Under the pieces are notes generated by a model, which was given only the letters and a program-made list of their open reading frames with translations, had not been told where the DNA came from and searched no databases. A stretch of 33,947 nt of DNA from Dehalococcoidia bacterium (GTDB lineage: Bacteria > Chloroflexota > Dehalococcoidia > UBA2979), in NCBI GenBank assembly GCA_009692705.1, contig SHYR01000001.1:1-33947 (forward strand). Reading direction: 5' to 3'. This document shows, piece after piece, positions 1-9,075 of this stretch (positions are counted from its first letter, which is position 1; every line of letters starts with the position of its first letter). Made by a program: the position numbers and the translations under genes.

Positions 1-1
1 G

Positions 2-148
<147 letters not shown>

Positions 149-181
149 GCGCGCCGCACAGGCGACGGGGAGCAAGACGAC

Positions 182-490
182 GTGGCGCAGCAGGCGATCC
201 GGATCCGACTGAAGTCATACGATCACCGGGTGCTCGATCGCTCCGCGCAGCAGATCGTGGAGGTCGCCGAGCGCACCGGCGCCGTGGTGGCCGGGCCCGT
301 GCCGCTGCCGACGCGCATTCGCCGCTACACCGTCATCCGCTCGCCGTTCAAGTACAAGGACTCGCAGGAGCATTTCGAGTCCCGCACCCACAAGCGACTG
401 ATCGATATCCTGGAGCCCACCTCGCGCACCGTGGACACGCTGATGCGGCTGCAACTGCCCGCTGGCGTGGACATCGAAATCAAGCTGTAG
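182..490 (+). CDS. rpsJ: 30S ribosomal protein S10
   Basis: S10 is a 30S head protein and also the NusE partner in transcription antitermination. The product is 102 aa, the usual length, with [10 protein letters not shown] at the N-terminus, GPVPLPTRI in the middle loop, and HKRLIDI followed by [11 protein letters not shown] at the end. The GTG start at 182 gives the normal N-terminus ([15 protein letters not shown]). It is the first gene of the S10 operon order and lies 17 nt before rplC. Nothing unusual is seen. Confidence 0.97.
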   Translation: MAQQAIRIRLKSYDHRVLDRSAQQIVEVAERTGAVVAGPVPLPTRIRRYTVIRSPFKYKDSQEHFESRTHKRLIDILEPTSRTVDTLMRLQLPAGVDIEIKL

Positions 491-507
491 GGCGGGCGGG
501 AAGACGC

Positions 508-1239
508 GTGGCCGTGATGCTGATCGGGCGCAAGCTGGGCATGGTGCGCCTCTATGACGGAGGCGGGCGGGCGCGCGCCGTGACGGCGATCGAGCTCGGC
601 CCCAACCGCGTCACCCAGCTTCGCACCGCCGACCGTGACGGCTACGAGGCGGTGCAGGTGGGCTACAGCGGTAACCGCAAGCGGCTGACGCGCCCGGCGC
701 TCGGGCACCTGCGCGCGGCCGGCGTCGAGGAGACGCTGGCGCGGCTCGGAGAGTTCCGGGTGGACAGCACCGCGGGCTACCAGCTTGGCCAGCGGCTGGA
801 CGTGTCGCAGTTCCAACCCGGCGCGTACGTCGACGTGACCGCCGACTCCAAGGGGCGTGGCTTCTCCGGTGGCGTCCGCCGCTGGGGCTTCCACGGCGGG
901 CCCAAGACCCACGGACAGTCGGACCGTCATCGCGCCCCCGGCTCAATCGGCTCGGGCACCACGCCCGGCAGGGTGTGGAAGGGCCAGCACATGGCCGGCC
1001 ATATGGGCGCGGTGCGCATCACGGTGCGCAACCTGCTAGTGGTGGCGACCGACGATGCCCGCAACCTGATCTTCGTGCAGGGATCGGTGCCCGGCCCGCA
1101 ACGCGGGCTGGTGGCGGTGCGCAATGGGCGGCGCGCGGCGCTCGCGAACTTCGCGCCGGCTGTGCTGGCGGACGCGGGCGAGGTCGCCCCGGCGGCCAGC
1201 GTCGACGCCGAGGCGCCGGCGGACGGGGCGGGCGCATGA
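508..1239 (+). CDS. rplC: 50S ribosomal protein L3
   Basis: L3 is an early-assembling 50S protein whose loop reaches the peptidyl-transferase centre. The N-terminus ([16 protein letters not shown]) and the core stretch [19 protein letters not shown], holding the conserved Gln of the loop, are diagnostic. The product is 243 aa against about 205-215 usually; the excess is an Ala/acid-rich tail from about residue 215 (EVAPAAS, ADGAGA). The GTG at 508 was chosen; an ATG three codons later is the alternative. It overlaps rplD by an ATGA, indicating coupling. Confidence 0.96.
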   Translation: MAVMLIGRKLGMVRLYDGGGRARAVTAIELGPNRVTQLRTADRDGYEAVQVGYSGNRKRLTRPALGHLRAAGVEETLARLGEFRVDSTAGYQLGQRLDVSQFQPGAYVDVTADSKGRGFSGGVRRWGFHGGPKTHGQSDRHRAPGSIGSGTTPGRVWKGQHMAGHMGAVRITVRNLLVVATDDARNLIFVQGSVPGPQRGLVAVRNGRRAALANFAPAVLADAGEVAPAASVDAEAPADGAGA

Positions 1240-1901
1240 AGCTCGAGGTGGTGGACCGCAGCGGCCAGGCGCAGGCCCCGATCGACGTGGACGACGCCGT
1301 GTTCGGCGTGCAGCCGAACGAGGCGGTGGTGCACCAGGCGCTGCTCGCGCAGCTCGCCGCGCGCCGCGCCGGCACCGCGCGTGTGAAGACGCGCGGCGAG
1401 GTGCGCGGCTCCACGAAGAAGCTCCGTCGCCAGAAGGGGCTGGGCATGGCGCGCGTGGGCTCCGCGCGCTCGCCGCTGCGCCGCGGTGGCGGCGTGGTGT
1501 TCGGGCCCCAGCCGCATCCCTACGTGCAGCGGCTGCCGAAGCGCATGCGTCGGCTGGCGATCCGTTCCGTGCTCGCCGCGCGCGTGCGCGACGAGCGGCT
1601 GCGGGTGGTGAGTGAGCTCGGCATCGAGCAACCCTCCACGAAGGCGGTGACAGCGATGCTGGGCGCGCTGGGCGCGGACCGCTCGGCCCTGATCGTGACG
1701 GGGACGCCCGACCGTGCGGCGTTCCTTTCCGCGCGCAATGTCGCGGGAGCGCACGTGCTCCCGGCGGACACGCTCAACGTCGCGGACCTGCTCTCGCACC
1801 AGACGCTCGTGCTCACCGTCGACGCGGTGCGGCGCATCGAGCAGCTGTGGGGCGGCGAGCGGGCGACATCGCGGCGCGCGGCGATCGCGGCCGGGGCGTA
1901 G
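1236..1901 (+). CDS. rplD: 50S ribosomal protein L4
   Basis: L4 lines the exit tunnel of the 50S subunit; in some bacteria it also represses the S10 operon. The 221 aa product has the long basic loop typical of L4 (KTRGEVRGSTKKLRRQKGLGMARVGS, broken here as KTRGEVRGSTKK and KGLGMARVGS) followed by GGVVFGPQPHPY. The ATG at 1236 overlaps the rplC stop (ATGA) and gives a normal N-terminus; the same frame stays open far upstream, but that part lies inside rplC. An 11-nt spacer separates it from rplW. Confidence 0.96.
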   Translation: MKLEVVDRSGQAQAPIDVDDAVFGVQPNEAVVHQALLAQLAARRAGTARVKTRGEVRGSTKKLRRQKGLGMARVGSARSPLRRGGGVVFGPQPHPYVQRLPKRMRRLAIRSVLAARVRDERLRVVSELGIEQPSTKAVTAMLGALGADRSALIVTGTPDRAAFLSARNVAGAHVLPADTLNVADLLSHQTLVLTVDAVRRIEQLWGGERATSRRAAIAAGA

Positions 1902-1912
1902 GAGAGCGCGCG

Positions 1913-2212
1913 ATGCCGAAAGCGATGCACGCGTACGAGGTGCTGCGGCGCCCGATCGTGACGGAGAAGAGCACGATGCTGGGCGCGCTCGGGAAGTACG
2001 TCTTCGAGGTGGCGTTGCACGCGAATAAGCAGCAGATCCGCGCGGCGGTGGAGCGCGCCTTCGAGGTGCACGTGACGGCGGTCAACACCGCGATCGTGCG
2101 CGGGAAGCCGCGGCGGCTGGGCAAGCGGCAGGCGATCTCCGGGTCGGACTGGAAGAAGGCCGTGGTCACGCTGCGCGCGGGCGAGCAGATCGAAATCTTC
2201 GGGGGGGTCTAG
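1913..2212 (+). CDS. rplW: 50S ribosomal protein L23
   Basis: L23 sits at the tunnel exit and is the docking site for trigger factor and SRP. The product is 99 aa, normal length. Key parts are YEVLRRPIVTEKS at the N-terminus, YVFEVALHANKQQIRAAVE in the middle and the Arg/Lys-rich extended loop GKPRRLGKRQ. The ATG at 1913 was chosen because it follows the rplD stop by 11 nt with a GGAGAG-type ribosome site; an ATG at 1925 is possible. rplB follows after 3 nt. Confidence 0.95.
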   Translation: MPKAMHAYEVLRRPIVTEKSTMLGALGKYVFEVALHANKQQIRAAVERAFEVHVTAVNTAIVRGKPRRLGKRQAISGSDWKKAVVTLRAGEQIEIFGGV

Positions 2213-2215
2213 GCG

Positions 2216-3052
2216 ATGCCGATCCGCACCTTCAAGCCAACCTCCCCCGGGCGCCGCGGCGCCACCGGCTTCACCTTCGAGGAGATCACGAAGCAGCGGC
2301 CGGAGAAGCGGCTGCTGGTGACGAAGAAGAAGCGCGCGGGCCGCGCCGACAACGGCAAGATCAGCATTCGCCACCGCGGCGGCGGCCATAAGCGGCGCAT
2401 CCGCATCGTGGACTTCCGGCGCGACAAGGAAGGGGTGCCGGGGCGCGTGGCCGCCATCGAGTACGACCCGGGGCGCAGCGCCCGCATCGCGCTGATCTTC
2501 TACGCCGACGGCGACAAGCGGTACATCGTGGCGCCGGACGGGCTGGTGGTGGACCGCCGCATCGTGGCGGCGGCCGACGCGCCGATCGAGCTTGGGAACA
2601 CGCTGCCGCTGTCGGCGATCCCGGCCGGCACGCAGGTGCACAACGTGGAGCTGCAGCCTGGGCGCGGCGGGCAGCTGGGGCGCTCCGCGGGGGCCTCGCT
2701 GCAGGTGATGGCGAAGGACAACGGCTACGTGCTGCTGCGCCTGCCTTCGGGGGAGATGCGCCAGGTGCTGGAGCGCTGCCGCGCCACCGTGGGCGCGGTC
2801 GGCAACCCGGAGCACCAGCAGGTGAAGCTCGGCAAGGCGGGCCGCACGCGGCACCGCCGCCGCCGTCCACAGGTGCGCGGCTCCGCGATGAACCCTGTCG
2901 ATCATCCGCACGGCGGCGGCGAGGGCAAGGCCCCGATCGGCATGCCCGGCCCGAAGACGCCTTGGGGGAAGCCCGCGCTGGGATACCGCACGCGCAACAA
3001 CAAGCGCACCGATCGGTACATCGTGCGCCGGCGCGGGAAGGGTCGGAGGTAG
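2216..3052 (+). CDS. rplB: 50S ribosomal protein L2
   Basis: L2 is a primary 23S rRNA binder needed for subunit joining and peptidyl transfer. The product is 278 aa, the family length. The order of conserved blocks is normal: [38 protein letters not shown], then [15 protein letters not shown], which contains the essential His, and the basic C-terminus. The ATG at 2216 lies 3 nt after rplW, and rpsS begins 3 nt after its stop. Nothing is missing or added. Confidence 0.98.
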   Translation: MPIRTFKPTSPGRRGATGFTFEEITKQRPEKRLLVTKKKRAGRADNGKISIRHRGGGHKRRIRIVDFRRDKEGVPGRVAAIEYDPGRSARIALIFYADGDKRYIVAPDGLVVDRRIVAAADAPIELGNTLPLSAIPAGTQVHNVELQPGRGGQLGRSAGASLQVMAKDNGYVLLRLPSGEMRQVLERCRATVGAVGNPEHQQVKLGKAGRTRHRRRRPQVRGSAMNPVDHPHGGGEGKAPIGMPGPKTPWGKPALGYRTRNNKRTDRYIVRRRGKGRR

Positions 3053-3055
3053 CGC

Positions 3056-3340
3056 GTGTCGCGTTCTACGAAGAAGGGTCCGCACGTGGACCCGAAGCTG
3101 ATGAAGAAGGTGGAAGCCGTGCGGCAGTCCGGCCGCAAGGAAGTGATCCGTACCTGGGCGCGCGCCTCCACGATCATGCCGGAGATGGTGGGGCTGACGC
3201 TGGGCGTGCACGACGGTCGGCGGCACATCCCCGTCTTCTGCACGGAAAACATGGTGGGGCACAAGCTCGGCGAGTTCTCGTTCACGCGCACCTTCCGCGG
3301 GCACCGCTCGCGGACCGAGACGACGACGAGGACGGCATAG
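3056..3340 (+). CDS. rpsS: 30S ribosomal protein S19
   Basis: S19 forms a complex with S13 in the 30S head and contacts the A-site tRNA region. The product is 94 aa, normal. Signatures are [42 protein letters not shown] and the C-terminal [13 protein letters not shown]. It starts with GTG at 3056. The order rplB-rpsS-rplV is the standard S10-operon order, with 2 nt to rplV. Confidence 0.97.
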   Translation: MSRSTKKGPHVDPKLMKKVEAVRQSGRKEVIRTWARASTIMPEMVGLTLGVHDGRRHIPVFCTENMVGHKLGEFSFTRTFRGHRSRTETTTRTA

Positions 3341-3342
3341 CG

Positions 3343-3684
3343 ATGGAAGTGCGAGCGCGGGCCGCGGATCAGCCGGTGTCGCCGCGCAAGGTGCGGCTGC
3401 TGCTGGGCATGATCGAGGGCAAGCCGGTGGCGGAGGCGCTGGCGATGCTGGAGTTCCTGCCGCAGCCGTCGGCGCGCATCGTACACAAGACCGTGAAGTC
3501 CGCGGCGGCGAATGCGGAGAACAACTACGACCTCGATCCGGACCGGCTGGTGATCAAGGCGGCGACGGCGGGCGACGCGCGCACGCTCAAGCGCTTCCGG
3601 CCGCGCTCGCGCGGGCGCGCCAGCCCACTGCTGGTGCGCTACAGCCACATTGAGATCGTGGTAGAGGGAGACGAGCGCAGCTAA
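3343..3684 (+). CDS. rplV: 50S ribosomal protein L22
   Basis: L22 binds several 23S domains and its hairpin lines the exit tunnel. The 113 aa product contains QPVSPRKVRLLLGMIEGK, AAANAENNY and the tunnel-loop/C-terminal part TLKRFRPRSRGRA...RYSHIEIVV. The ATG at 3343 gives the expected length; the open frame upstream of it lies inside rpsS. The stop TAA shares one base with the rpsC ATG (TAATG), so termination-reinitiation coupling is likely. Confidence 0.96.
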   Translation: MEVRARAADQPVSPRKVRLLLGMIEGKPVAEALAMLEFLPQPSARIVHKTVKSAAANAENNYDLDPDRLVIKAATAGDARTLKRFRPRSRGRASPLLVRYSHIEIVVEGDERS

Positions 3685-4355
3685 TGGGTCGCAAAGTCAA
3701 CCCCTACGGGTTCCGCGTCGGCATCATCCGCGACTGGCAGTCGAAGTGGTTCAGCGAGCGTGACTACGTGTCGCTGCTGCACGAGGACCTCAGGCTGCGG
3801 CACCTGATCATGTCCACGCTGCCCGACGCCGGGATTTCCGAGGTGACGATCGACCGCAATGCGAACCAGCTCACGCTCACCGTCAAGACCGCCAAGCCCG
3901 GCATCGTGATCGGGCGCGGCGGCCAGAACGCCGAAGTGCTGCGCGGCGTGCTGCAGAACGCCGCCAAGGACAAGCGCGTGCGCCTGAACATCGAGGAGAT
4001 CCGCGTGCCGGAGCTGGACGCCTACTTGGTGGCGCGCTCCGTGGCGGACCAGCTGGAGCGGCGTGTGGCGTTCCGGCGCGCGATCAAGCAGGCGGTGCAG
4101 CGCACTATGCAGCGCGGGGCGCTGGGCTGCCGCGTGCGCGTGGGCGGCCGGCTGGGCGGGAACGAGATGTCGCGCTCGGAGCAGGAGATGCAGGGGCGCG
4201 TGCCGCTGCACACGCTGCGCGCGGACATCGACTACGGGCTGTCGGAGGCGCACACCACCTTCGGCATGATCGGTGTGAAGTGCTGGATCTACCGCGGGGA
4301 CATCGTGCCCGGGCAGAGCCCGTTCGCGCTGGCCGCTGCCGAGGTGAAGGGATAG
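3684..4355 (+). CDS. rpsC: 30S ribosomal protein S3
   Basis: S3 lies at the mRNA entry channel of the 30S subunit and has helicase activity together with S4. The product is 223 aa. The N-terminus MGRKVNPYGFRVG, the KH domain GxxG loop in PGIVIGRGGQNAEVLR (about residues 72-87) and the C-terminal GRLGGNEMSRSEQ...GRVPLHTLRADIDYG are all present. It overlaps rplV by one base and is followed by rplP after 6 nt. Confidence 0.97.
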   Translation: MGRKVNPYGFRVGIIRDWQSKWFSERDYVSLLHEDLRLRHLIMSTLPDAGISEVTIDRNANQLTLTVKTAKPGIVIGRGGQNAEVLRGVLQNAAKDKRVRLNIEEIRVPELDAYLVARSVADQLERRVAFRRAIKQAVQRTMQRGALGCRVRVGGRLGGNEMSRSEQEMQGRVPLHTLRADIDYGLSEAHTTFGMIGVKCWIYRGDIVPGQSPFALAAAEVKG

Positions 4356-4361
4356 CGCGCC

Positions 4362-4781
4362 GTGTTGTCACCAAGGCGCACCAAGTTCCGCAAGCAGCAC
4401 CGCGGCCGTCGCCGTGGCACGGCGCAGGCCGGCACCACCGTGGCGTTCGGCGAGTTCGGGCTGCAGGCGCAGACCAACGCGTGGGTGGATGCGCGCCAGA
4501 TCGAGGCCGCGCGGCGTGCGATCACCGGCACGCTGCGGCGCGGCGGCAAGGTCTGGATCCGCATCTTCCCGGACAAGCCGGTGACCGCCAAGCCGGTGGA
4601 GACACGCATGGGCAAGGGCAAGGGCGCCGTGGAGAGATGGGTCGCCGTGGTGCGGCGCGGGCGGGTGCTGTTCGAGATTGGCGGCGTCTCGGAAGAGGCG
4701 GCGCGGCTGGCGTTCGAGCACGCGCACCACAAGCTCTCCGTGCAGACGCGCGTGGTCACGCGCGAGGAGCGTTACCAGTGA
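4362..4781 (+). CDS. rplP: 50S ribosomal protein L16
   Basis: L16 is a late-assembling 50S protein near the A site. The product is 139 aa, normal. It begins [19 protein letters not shown] and contains the conserved [24 protein letters not shown] with its Arg finger region. The GTG start at 4362 (Met-Leu-Ser) matches the invariant family N-terminus exactly. The stop overlaps the rpmC start as GTGA. Confidence 0.97.
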   Translation: MLSPRRTKFRKQHRGRRRGTAQAGTTVAFGEFGLQAQTNAWVDARQIEAARRAITGTLRRGGKVWIRIFPDKPVTAKPVETRMGKGKGAVERWVAVVRRGRVLFEIGGVSEEAARLAFEHAHHKLSVQTRVVTREERYQ

Positions 4782-5041
4782 GCGCGCGCGAAACGGCCGA
4801 GCTGCGCGCCAGCCCCACGGAGGATCTGGCGCGGGAGTTGGAGCAGACGCACCAGCGCGTCTTTAACCTGCGCTTCCAGGCGGCGACGCGGCAGCTGGCC
4901 GACGTCTCGCAGGTGAGGAAAGCGAAGCGGCGGCTCGCGCTCATCCGCACGCTGCTGCGCGAGCGGGAGATCATCGCGGAAGCGGACCGTGCGGCGGCCG
5001 GCGCCGGCGCGGAGACCGCGGAGACGGGGAGCGGCGGATGA
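4778..5041 (+). CDS. rpmC: 50S ribosomal protein L29
   Basis: L29 is a small helical-hairpin protein next to L23 at the tunnel exit. The core ([35 protein letters not shown], here seen as its parts RELEQ, FNLRFQ and RQLAD, then [16 protein letters not shown]) is typical. At 87 aa it is longer than the usual 65-70; the last ~20 residues form an Ala/Glu/Gly tail. The GTG at 4778 overlaps the L16 stop by GTGA and gives the normal N-terminus. It overlaps rpsQ by ATGA. Confidence 0.94.
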   Translation: MSARETAELRASPTEDLARELEQTHQRVFNLRFQAATRQLADVSQVRKAKRRLALIRTLLREREIIAEADRAAAGAGAETAETGSGG

Positions 5042-5436
5042 CCGGGGAGCCTCGGAAGGTCAACCGCAAGGAGCGGGTCGGCACGGTTGTCTCGGACAAG
5101 GGCGAGCAGACGATCGTGGTGGCGATCGAGCGTGCGGCGCGTCACCGGCTGTACCGCAAGGTGATCCGGCAGACCAAGAAGTACCACGTGCACGACCCCG
5201 AGAACGCGGCGACGGCGGGCGACATTGTGCGCATCGAGGAGTGCCGCCCGATCAGCAAGACCAAGCACTGGCGGCTGGTCGCCGTGCTCTCCGAACACGC
5301 CGTCGCGGAGGTCGCGCCGGAGGAGCTCGACGTGGCACTGGTGGATGAGGTGCAGCGCAGCGCGGCGCGGGCTGCGGACGCGGCAGCGGTGGCATCCGGG
5401 GAAGCCGCGGTCGCCGCGGCGCGACCGGCAGAGTAG
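5038..5436 (+). CDS. rpsQ: 30S ribosomal protein S17 with C-terminal extension
   Basis: S17 is a primary 16S rRNA binder in the 30S body. Residues 1-84 are a complete S17 OB-fold: [54 protein letters not shown]. The product is 132 aa against about 85 normally. Residues 85-132 are an Ala/Glu-rich tail ([20 protein letters not shown]) with no recognised domain, probably disordered or helical on the ribosome surface. ATGA overlap with rpmC fixes the start. A second TAG follows the stop in frame after 9 nt. Confidence 0.95.
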   Translation: MTGEPRKVNRKERVGTVVSDKGEQTIVVAIERAARHRLYRKVIRQTKKYHVHDPENAATAGDIVRIEECRPISKTKHWRLVAVLSEHAVAEVAPEELDVALVDEVQRSAARAADAAAVASGEAAVAAARPAE

Positions 5437-5447
5437 GCGCGATAGCG

Positions 5448-5819
5448 ATGATCCAGCAGGAGACCCGGGTGCGGGTCGCGGACAACTCCGGCGCGCGCGA
5501 GCTGCTCTGCATTCGCGTGCTGGGCGGGTCGCGGCGCCGCTATGCGCACGTCGGCGACGTGATCGTCGCCGCCGTGCAGGATGTGCAGCCGAACAGCGGC
5601 GTGAAGAAGGGCGATGTGGTGCGCGCGGTGATCGTGCGCACCGCGCACCCCTACCAGCGCCGGGACGGCTCCTCGATCCGCTTCGACGAGAACGCGGCGG
5701 TGCTGATCCAGGACGCGGAAGGCAACCCGCGCGGCACCCGCATCTTCGGCCCGGTGGCGCGCGAGCTGCGCGACCGCCGCTACATGCGCATCGTGTCGCT
5801 GGCGCCGGAGGTGCTGTGA
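5448..5819 (+). CDS. rplN: 50S ribosomal protein L14
   Basis: L14 forms an intersubunit bridge with 16S rRNA and is the binding site of the silencing factor RsfS. The 123 aa product is standard length: [48 protein letters not shown], and the C-terminus [28 protein letters not shown]. It is the first gene of the spc-type block and starts 11 nt after rpsQ. Its TGA stop overlaps the rplX ATG (TGATG). Confidence 0.97.
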   Translation: MIQQETRVRVADNSGARELLCIRVLGGSRRRYAHVGDVIVAAVQDVQPNSGVKKGDVVRAVIVRTAHPYQRRDGSSIRFDENAAVLIQDAEGNPRGTRIFGPVARELRDRRYMRIVSLAPEVL

Positions 5820-6136
5820 TGGCGGCGAAGGTGCGTCGTAACGACACCGTGGAGGTGATGAGCGGCAAGGACCGCGGGCGGCGCGGCGACGTGCGCAGCG
5901 TGGTCACCAGCAGCAACCGTCTGCTGGTGGGCGGCGTGAACATGGTGAAGAAGCACCGCCGCGCCCGCAGCGCCAACGAACCCTCCCAGATCATTGAGAT
6001 CGAGTCCCCGATCCACGCCTCGAACGTGCGCGTCGTCTGCCGCTCATGCGACCAAGCTGCGCGCGTGGGGTTCCGCGTGCTGGAGGACGGACGCAAGGTG
6101 CGCTACTGCAAGCGCTGCGACGAGGCGATTGACTGA
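5819..6136 (+). CDS. rplX: 50S ribosomal protein L24 (zinc-ribbon form)
   Basis: L24 initiates 50S assembly and sits near the tunnel exit. The 105 aa product opens with the KOW motif ([21 protein letters not shown]), then NMVKKHRR and [13 protein letters not shown]. The C-terminal part has two Cys pairs, C74-x2-C77 and C97-x2-C100, around [15 protein letters not shown], so it should bind zinc; this is the Cys-containing version of L24 found in many bacteria. The ATG at 5819 overlaps the L14 stop by one base. Confidence 0.96.
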   Translation: MAAKVRRNDTVEVMSGKDRGRRGDVRSVVTSSNRLLVGGVNMVKKHRRARSANEPSQIIEIESPIHASNVRVVCRSCDQAARVGFRVLEDGRKVRYCKRCDEAID

Positions 6137-6696
6137 TGACCACCGCTACCGCAGGGCCGAGGCTGAAGCAGCGCTACCGCGACGAGATCGCGCCCGCGCT
6201 GGTGCGCGAGTTCGGCTACACGAACGTGATGCGCGTGCCATCGCTGGTGAAGGTCAACATCAACATCGGGCTCGGCGAGGCGCTGACGGAGGCGAAGGCG
6301 ATCGAGTCCGCGGTGCAGGACCTGACCACGATCACGGGCCAGCGCCCGGTGGTGACGCGTGCGAAGAAGGCGATCTCCAACTTCAAGCTGCGGGAGGGCA
6401 ACCCGATCGGCGTGGCGCTGACGTTGCGCGGCGACCGCATGTGGGAGTTCTACGATCGGTTGGTGAGCGCCGCGCTGCCGCGGGTGCGGGACTTCCGCGG
6501 CGTGTCGGCGGAGGCGTTCGACGGGCGTGGCAACTACGCGCTGGGTCTCACGGAGCAGCTGATCTTCCCGGAGATCGCGTTCGACAGCATAGACCGTGTG
6601 CGCGGCATGCAGGTGAACATCATCACGTCGGCGCGCACCGACGAAGAGGGTAAGCGGCTGCTCGAGTTGCTCGGCATGCCGTTCGCGCGGAGGTAG
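6136..6696 (+). CDS. rplE: 50S ribosomal protein L5
   Basis: L5 binds 5S rRNA and contacts the P-site tRNA. The product is 186 aa, normal. Seen are [40 protein letters not shown], cut here as [13 protein letters not shown] and [10 protein letters not shown], then [21 protein letters not shown] and [23 protein letters not shown]. The ATG at 6136 overlaps the rplX stop by one base (TGATG). rpsN follows 7 nt downstream. Confidence 0.97.
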   Translation: MTTATAGPRLKQRYRDEIAPALVREFGYTNVMRVPSLVKVNINIGLGEALTEAKAIESAVQDLTTITGQRPVVTRAKKAISNFKLREGNPIGVALTLRGDRMWEFYDRLVSAALPRVRDFRGVSAEAFDGRGNYALGLTEQLIFPEIAFDSIDRVRGMQVNIITSARTDEEGKRLLELLGMPFARR

Positions 6697-6703
6697 GGAC
6701 GCG

Positions 6704-6904
6704 GTGGCGAAGAAATCCCTGATCGCGAAGACGAACCGGTCGCGGTACCAGACGCGGCACCGCAACCGCTGCCCGGTGGTGTGGGTGGACCGGCCGTGTG
6801 GCCGCGCGCGCGCCTTCATGCGGCAGTTCGGGATGTGCCGCATCTGCTTCCGGCAACTGGCGAGCGAGGGCAAGCTGCCGGGCATCAGGAAGGCGTCGTG
6901 GTAA
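6704..6904 (+). CDS. rpsN: 30S ribosomal protein S14, zinc type, with altered first knuckle
   Basis: S14 is a late 30S head protein. The short zinc type normally has 61 aa and two C-x2-C pairs. This product has 66 aa: the start [13 protein letters not shown], the second pair (MCRICF, C45 and C48) and the end GIRKASW are canonical. The first pair is not. Cys23 and Cys32 are separated by eight residues ([10 protein letters not shown]) where the family has two. The extra stretch is in frame and both cysteines survive, so zinc binding may persist with a bulged loop. Starts with GTG, 7 nt after rplE. Confidence 0.95.
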   Translation: MAKKSLIAKTNRSRYQTRHRNRCPVVWVDRPCGRARAFMRQFGMCRICFRQLASEGKLPGIRKASW

Positions 6905-6944
6905 GGGGCCCGCGGTAGCATCCGGGGGAAGGCAGGCGACACCG

Positions 6945-7343
6945 ATGACGATGACCGATCCGCTGGCGGACATGTTCACGCGCATCCGCAACGCGACAGC
7001 GTCGCGGCATGACAGCGTGCGCGTGCCCGAGTCGAAGGTGAAGCAGGCGATCGCTGAGGTGCTGCAGCAGGAGGGCTTCATCCGCGGCTTCGCGCCGGTC
7101 GTCGAAGGGCCGCGCCGCTATCTCAACCTGCAGATCATGTACGACGCCGAGCGCAAAGCGGTGCTGAGCGGCATCCGGCGCGTCTCGCGGCCGGGGCTGC
7201 GCGTCTACGTGGGGAAGCGCGAGATCCCGCGCGTCTACGGCGGGCTGGGGGTCGCGATCATGAGCACGTCGCAGGGCGTGATGTCGGGTCGCGAGGCCTG
7301 GCGCCGCAAGCTCGGCGGCGAGGTGCTCTGCTATGTCTGGTAG
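6945..7343 (+). CDS. rpsH: 30S ribosomal protein S8
   Basis: S8 binds the central domain of 16S rRNA and in many bacteria represses the spc operon. The 132 aa product begins TDPLADMFTRIRNA and ends in the conserved IMSTSQGVMSGREAWRRKLGGEVLCYVW. Two ATGs (6945 and 6951) could start it; 6945 was taken. The gene end is duplicated: the last 11 nt including the TAG stop recur 15 nt downstream (7348-7358), in frame, so readthrough would add five residues before a second TAG. Confidence 0.96.
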   Translation: MTMTDPLADMFTRIRNATASRHDSVRVPESKVKQAIAEVLQQEGFIRGFAPVVEGPRRYLNLQIMYDAERKAVLSGIRRVSRPGLRVYVGKREIPRVYGGLGVAIMSTSQGVMSGREAWRRKLGGEVLCYVW

Positions 7344-7358
7344 GGCGATGTCTGGTAG
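7333..7358 (+). repeat. Tandem duplication of the rpsH stop region
   Basis: The 11-mer ATGTCTGGTAG occurs at 7333-7343, where it holds the final Val-Trp codons and the rpsH stop, and again at 7348-7358. The period is 15 nt, so the second TAG is in frame with the first. It occupies part of the 48-nt rpsH-rplF gap, which otherwise shows nothing but a purine-rich stretch before rplF. Confidence 0.85.
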
Positions 7359-7391
7359 CGGAACGCCGGGGAACGAGACGGGAAACGCGCC

Positions 7392-7937
7392 ATGTCGCGC
7401 ATAGGCAGGCTGCCGGTGACGGTCCCGGCCGGGGTCACGGTGACGCTGGATGGACCGCGCTGCACCGTGAAGGGCCCGCGGGGCGAGCTGTCGCACGCGG
7501 TGCACCCCGACGTGCGCGTCTCGCAGGCGGACGGCGCGCTGGTGGTCACGCGCCCGTCGAACGCGCCGGAGCACCGCGCGCTGCACGGGCTGACGCGGGC
7601 GCTGCTGGCGAACATGGTGATGGGCGTGACGGACGGCTTCCGGCGCTCGCTGGAGATCCAGGGCACGGGGTACCGCGCCCAGCTGCAGGGCGAGAAACTG
7701 GTGCTGAGCGTGGGGTTCTCGCACCCAGTGGAGATGCAGCCGCTGGCGGGCGCGAAGTTCGAGTTGGAGTCGCCCACGCGGCTGCACATCACTGGCATCG
7801 ACAAGCAGGTCGTGGGACAGCAGGCGGCGCTGGTGCGCCAGGTGCGGCCGCCCGAGCCCTACAAGGGCAAGGGCATCCGCTACCAGGGCGAGGCCGTGCG
7901 CCGCAAGGCCGGCAAGGCGAAGGCCCGGTCGGGCTAG
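7392..7937 (+). CDS. rplF: 50S ribosomal protein L6
   Basis: L6 lies at the base of the L7/L12 stalk near the sarcin-ricin loop. The product is 181 aa, normal. Conserved parts are [17 protein letters not shown] at the start, [23 protein letters not shown] in the second domain, and the C-terminal signature [25 protein letters not shown]. rplR begins 13 nt after its stop. Confidence 0.97.
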   Translation: MSRIGRLPVTVPAGVTVTLDGPRCTVKGPRGELSHAVHPDVRVSQADGALVVTRPSNAPEHRALHGLTRALLANMVMGVTDGFRRSLEIQGTGYRAQLQGEKLVLSVGFSHPVEMQPLAGAKFELESPTRLHITGIDKQVVGQQAALVRQVRPPEPYKGKGIRYQGEAVRRKAGKAKARSG

Positions 7938-7950
7938 GAGCGGGCGAACG

Positions 7951-8316
7951 ATGGCGACGACAAAGACCGCACGCGCGGCGCGCTTGCGCCGGCACGAGCG
8001 CCTGCGCAAGCGGCTGCGCGGCAGCGCCGAGCGCCCGCGGCTGGCGGTGTTCCGCTCGATCCAGCATATCTACGCGCAGCTGATCGACGACGACAGCGGG
8101 CGCACGCTGCTTGCCGCCTCCGACGTCGAGACGGAGCTGCGCGGTGGCGCCGGTGGCACGAAGACGGATGTGGCGCGGCGCGTGGGCGCACTGGTGGCGC
8201 AACGCGCGGTGCAGTCCGGGCATCGCAAGGTGGTGTTCGACCGCGGGGGATTCTCCTTCGCCGGGCGGGTGAAGGCGCTGGCGGAGGCCGCGCGCGAGGA
8301 AGGGCTGGTGTTTTGA
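7951..8316 (+). CDS. rplR: 50S ribosomal protein L18
   Basis: L18 binds 5S rRNA and attaches it to the 50S subunit together with L5. The 121 aa product has the basic N-terminus, the block [26 protein letters not shown], and the C-terminal [28 protein letters not shown]. It overlaps rpsE by one base (TGATG). Confidence 0.96.
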   Translation: MATTKTARAARLRRHERLRKRLRGSAERPRLAVFRSIQHIYAQLIDDDSGRTLLAASDVETELRGGAGGTKTDVARRVGALVAQRAVQSGHRKVVFDRGGFSFAGRVKALAEAAREEGLVF

Positions 8317-8888
8317 TGGTGCAGCCACAGCCGCGCGGCGGCCGCGGGCGCGGTCCGCGCCGTGAGCGCCGCCGCGGCGAAGAGCAGGAAGCGCCGGAGT
8401 TCATCGAGAAGGTGGTGTTCATCAACCGCGTCGCGAAGGTAGTGAAGGGCGGGCGGCGCTTCTCCTTCACCGCGATCGTGGTGGTGGGCGACGGCCACGG
8501 CCGCGTGGGGTTCGGCATGGGCCGCGCGAACGAGGTGCCGGAGGCGATCCGCAAGGGCGGAGTGATCGCTCGGCGCTCGATGATCCGGGTGCCGATGCGC
8601 GAGGGCACCGTGGTGCACGAGACGGTCGCGACCTTCAAGGCGTCGAAGGTGGTGATCCGCCCGGCCTCCGCCGGCACCGGCATCATCGCCGGCGGCGCGG
8701 TGCGCGCCGTGATGGAGGCGGCGGGCGTGCGCGACGTGCTGACGAAGTCGCTGGGCGCCAACGCGCCGATCAACGTCGTGCGCGCCGTGATCGACGGGCT
8801 GGCTGCGCTACGCCCTCCGCAGGAGGTGGTGGAGCGCCGCATGGAGTTGAAGCGGCAGGCTGAGGCCGCCGCCGCAGGGGCGGCGTAG
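8316..8888 (+). CDS. rpsE: 30S ribosomal protein S5
   Basis: S5 is a 30S body protein needed for accuracy and helicase function at the mRNA entry. The 190 aa product has a basic N-terminal tail, then the S5 RNA-binding domain [32 protein letters not shown] and [17 protein letters not shown], and the C-terminal domain with [23 protein letters not shown]. The ATG at 8316, overlapping the rplR stop, was chosen over the TTG one codon earlier. rpmD begins 3 nt after the stop. Confidence 0.97.
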   Translation: MVQPQPRGGRGRGPRRERRRGEEQEAPEFIEKVVFINRVAKVVKGGRRFSFTAIVVVGDGHGRVGFGMGRANEVPEAIRKGGVIARRSMIRVPMREGTVVHETVATFKASKVVIRPASAGTGIIAGGAVRAVMEAAGVRDVLTKSLGANAPINVVRAVIDGLAALRPPQEVVERRMELKRQAEAAAAGAA

Positions 8889-8891
8889 GCG

Positions 8892-9074
8892 ATGGCGAAG
8901 CTGCGCATCACCTGGACGAAGTCCGCGATCGGCTACGCCGCGAAGCAGAAGGCGACGATCCGCGCGCTCGGCCTGCACCGCCTGCACGAGAGCGTAGAGC
9001 ACGACGATACCCCGAGCGTGCGCGGGATGGCCGACCGCGTGCGGCACCTCGTGACCATGCAGGAGGTCGACTAG
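8892..9074 (+). CDS. rpmD: 50S ribosomal protein L30
   Basis: L30 is a small 50S protein of about 60 aa; this product is exactly 60. It has the family pattern LRITWTKSAIGYAAKQKATIRALGLHRL, cut here as LRITWTKSAIGY and IRALGLHRL, followed by SVRGMADRVRHLVTMQEVD. Its place between rpsE and rplO is standard. It follows rpsE by 3 nt and precedes rplO by 1 nt. Confidence 0.95.
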   Translation: MAKLRITWTKSAIGYAAKQKATIRALGLHRLHESVEHDDTPSVRGMADRVRHLVTMQEVD

Positions 9075-9075
9075 C

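Noticed and set aside
1520-3304. Long minus-strand open frame opposite rplD-rplB-rpsS
   Set aside because: It mirrors GC-rich plus-strand ribosomal genes, has an Arg/His/Ala-rich nonsense composition and matches no family.
4756-6096. 446-codon minus-strand open frame opposite rpmC-rplX
   Set aside because: Antisense of five certain ribosomal genes; low-complexity Arg/Ser/Ala product.
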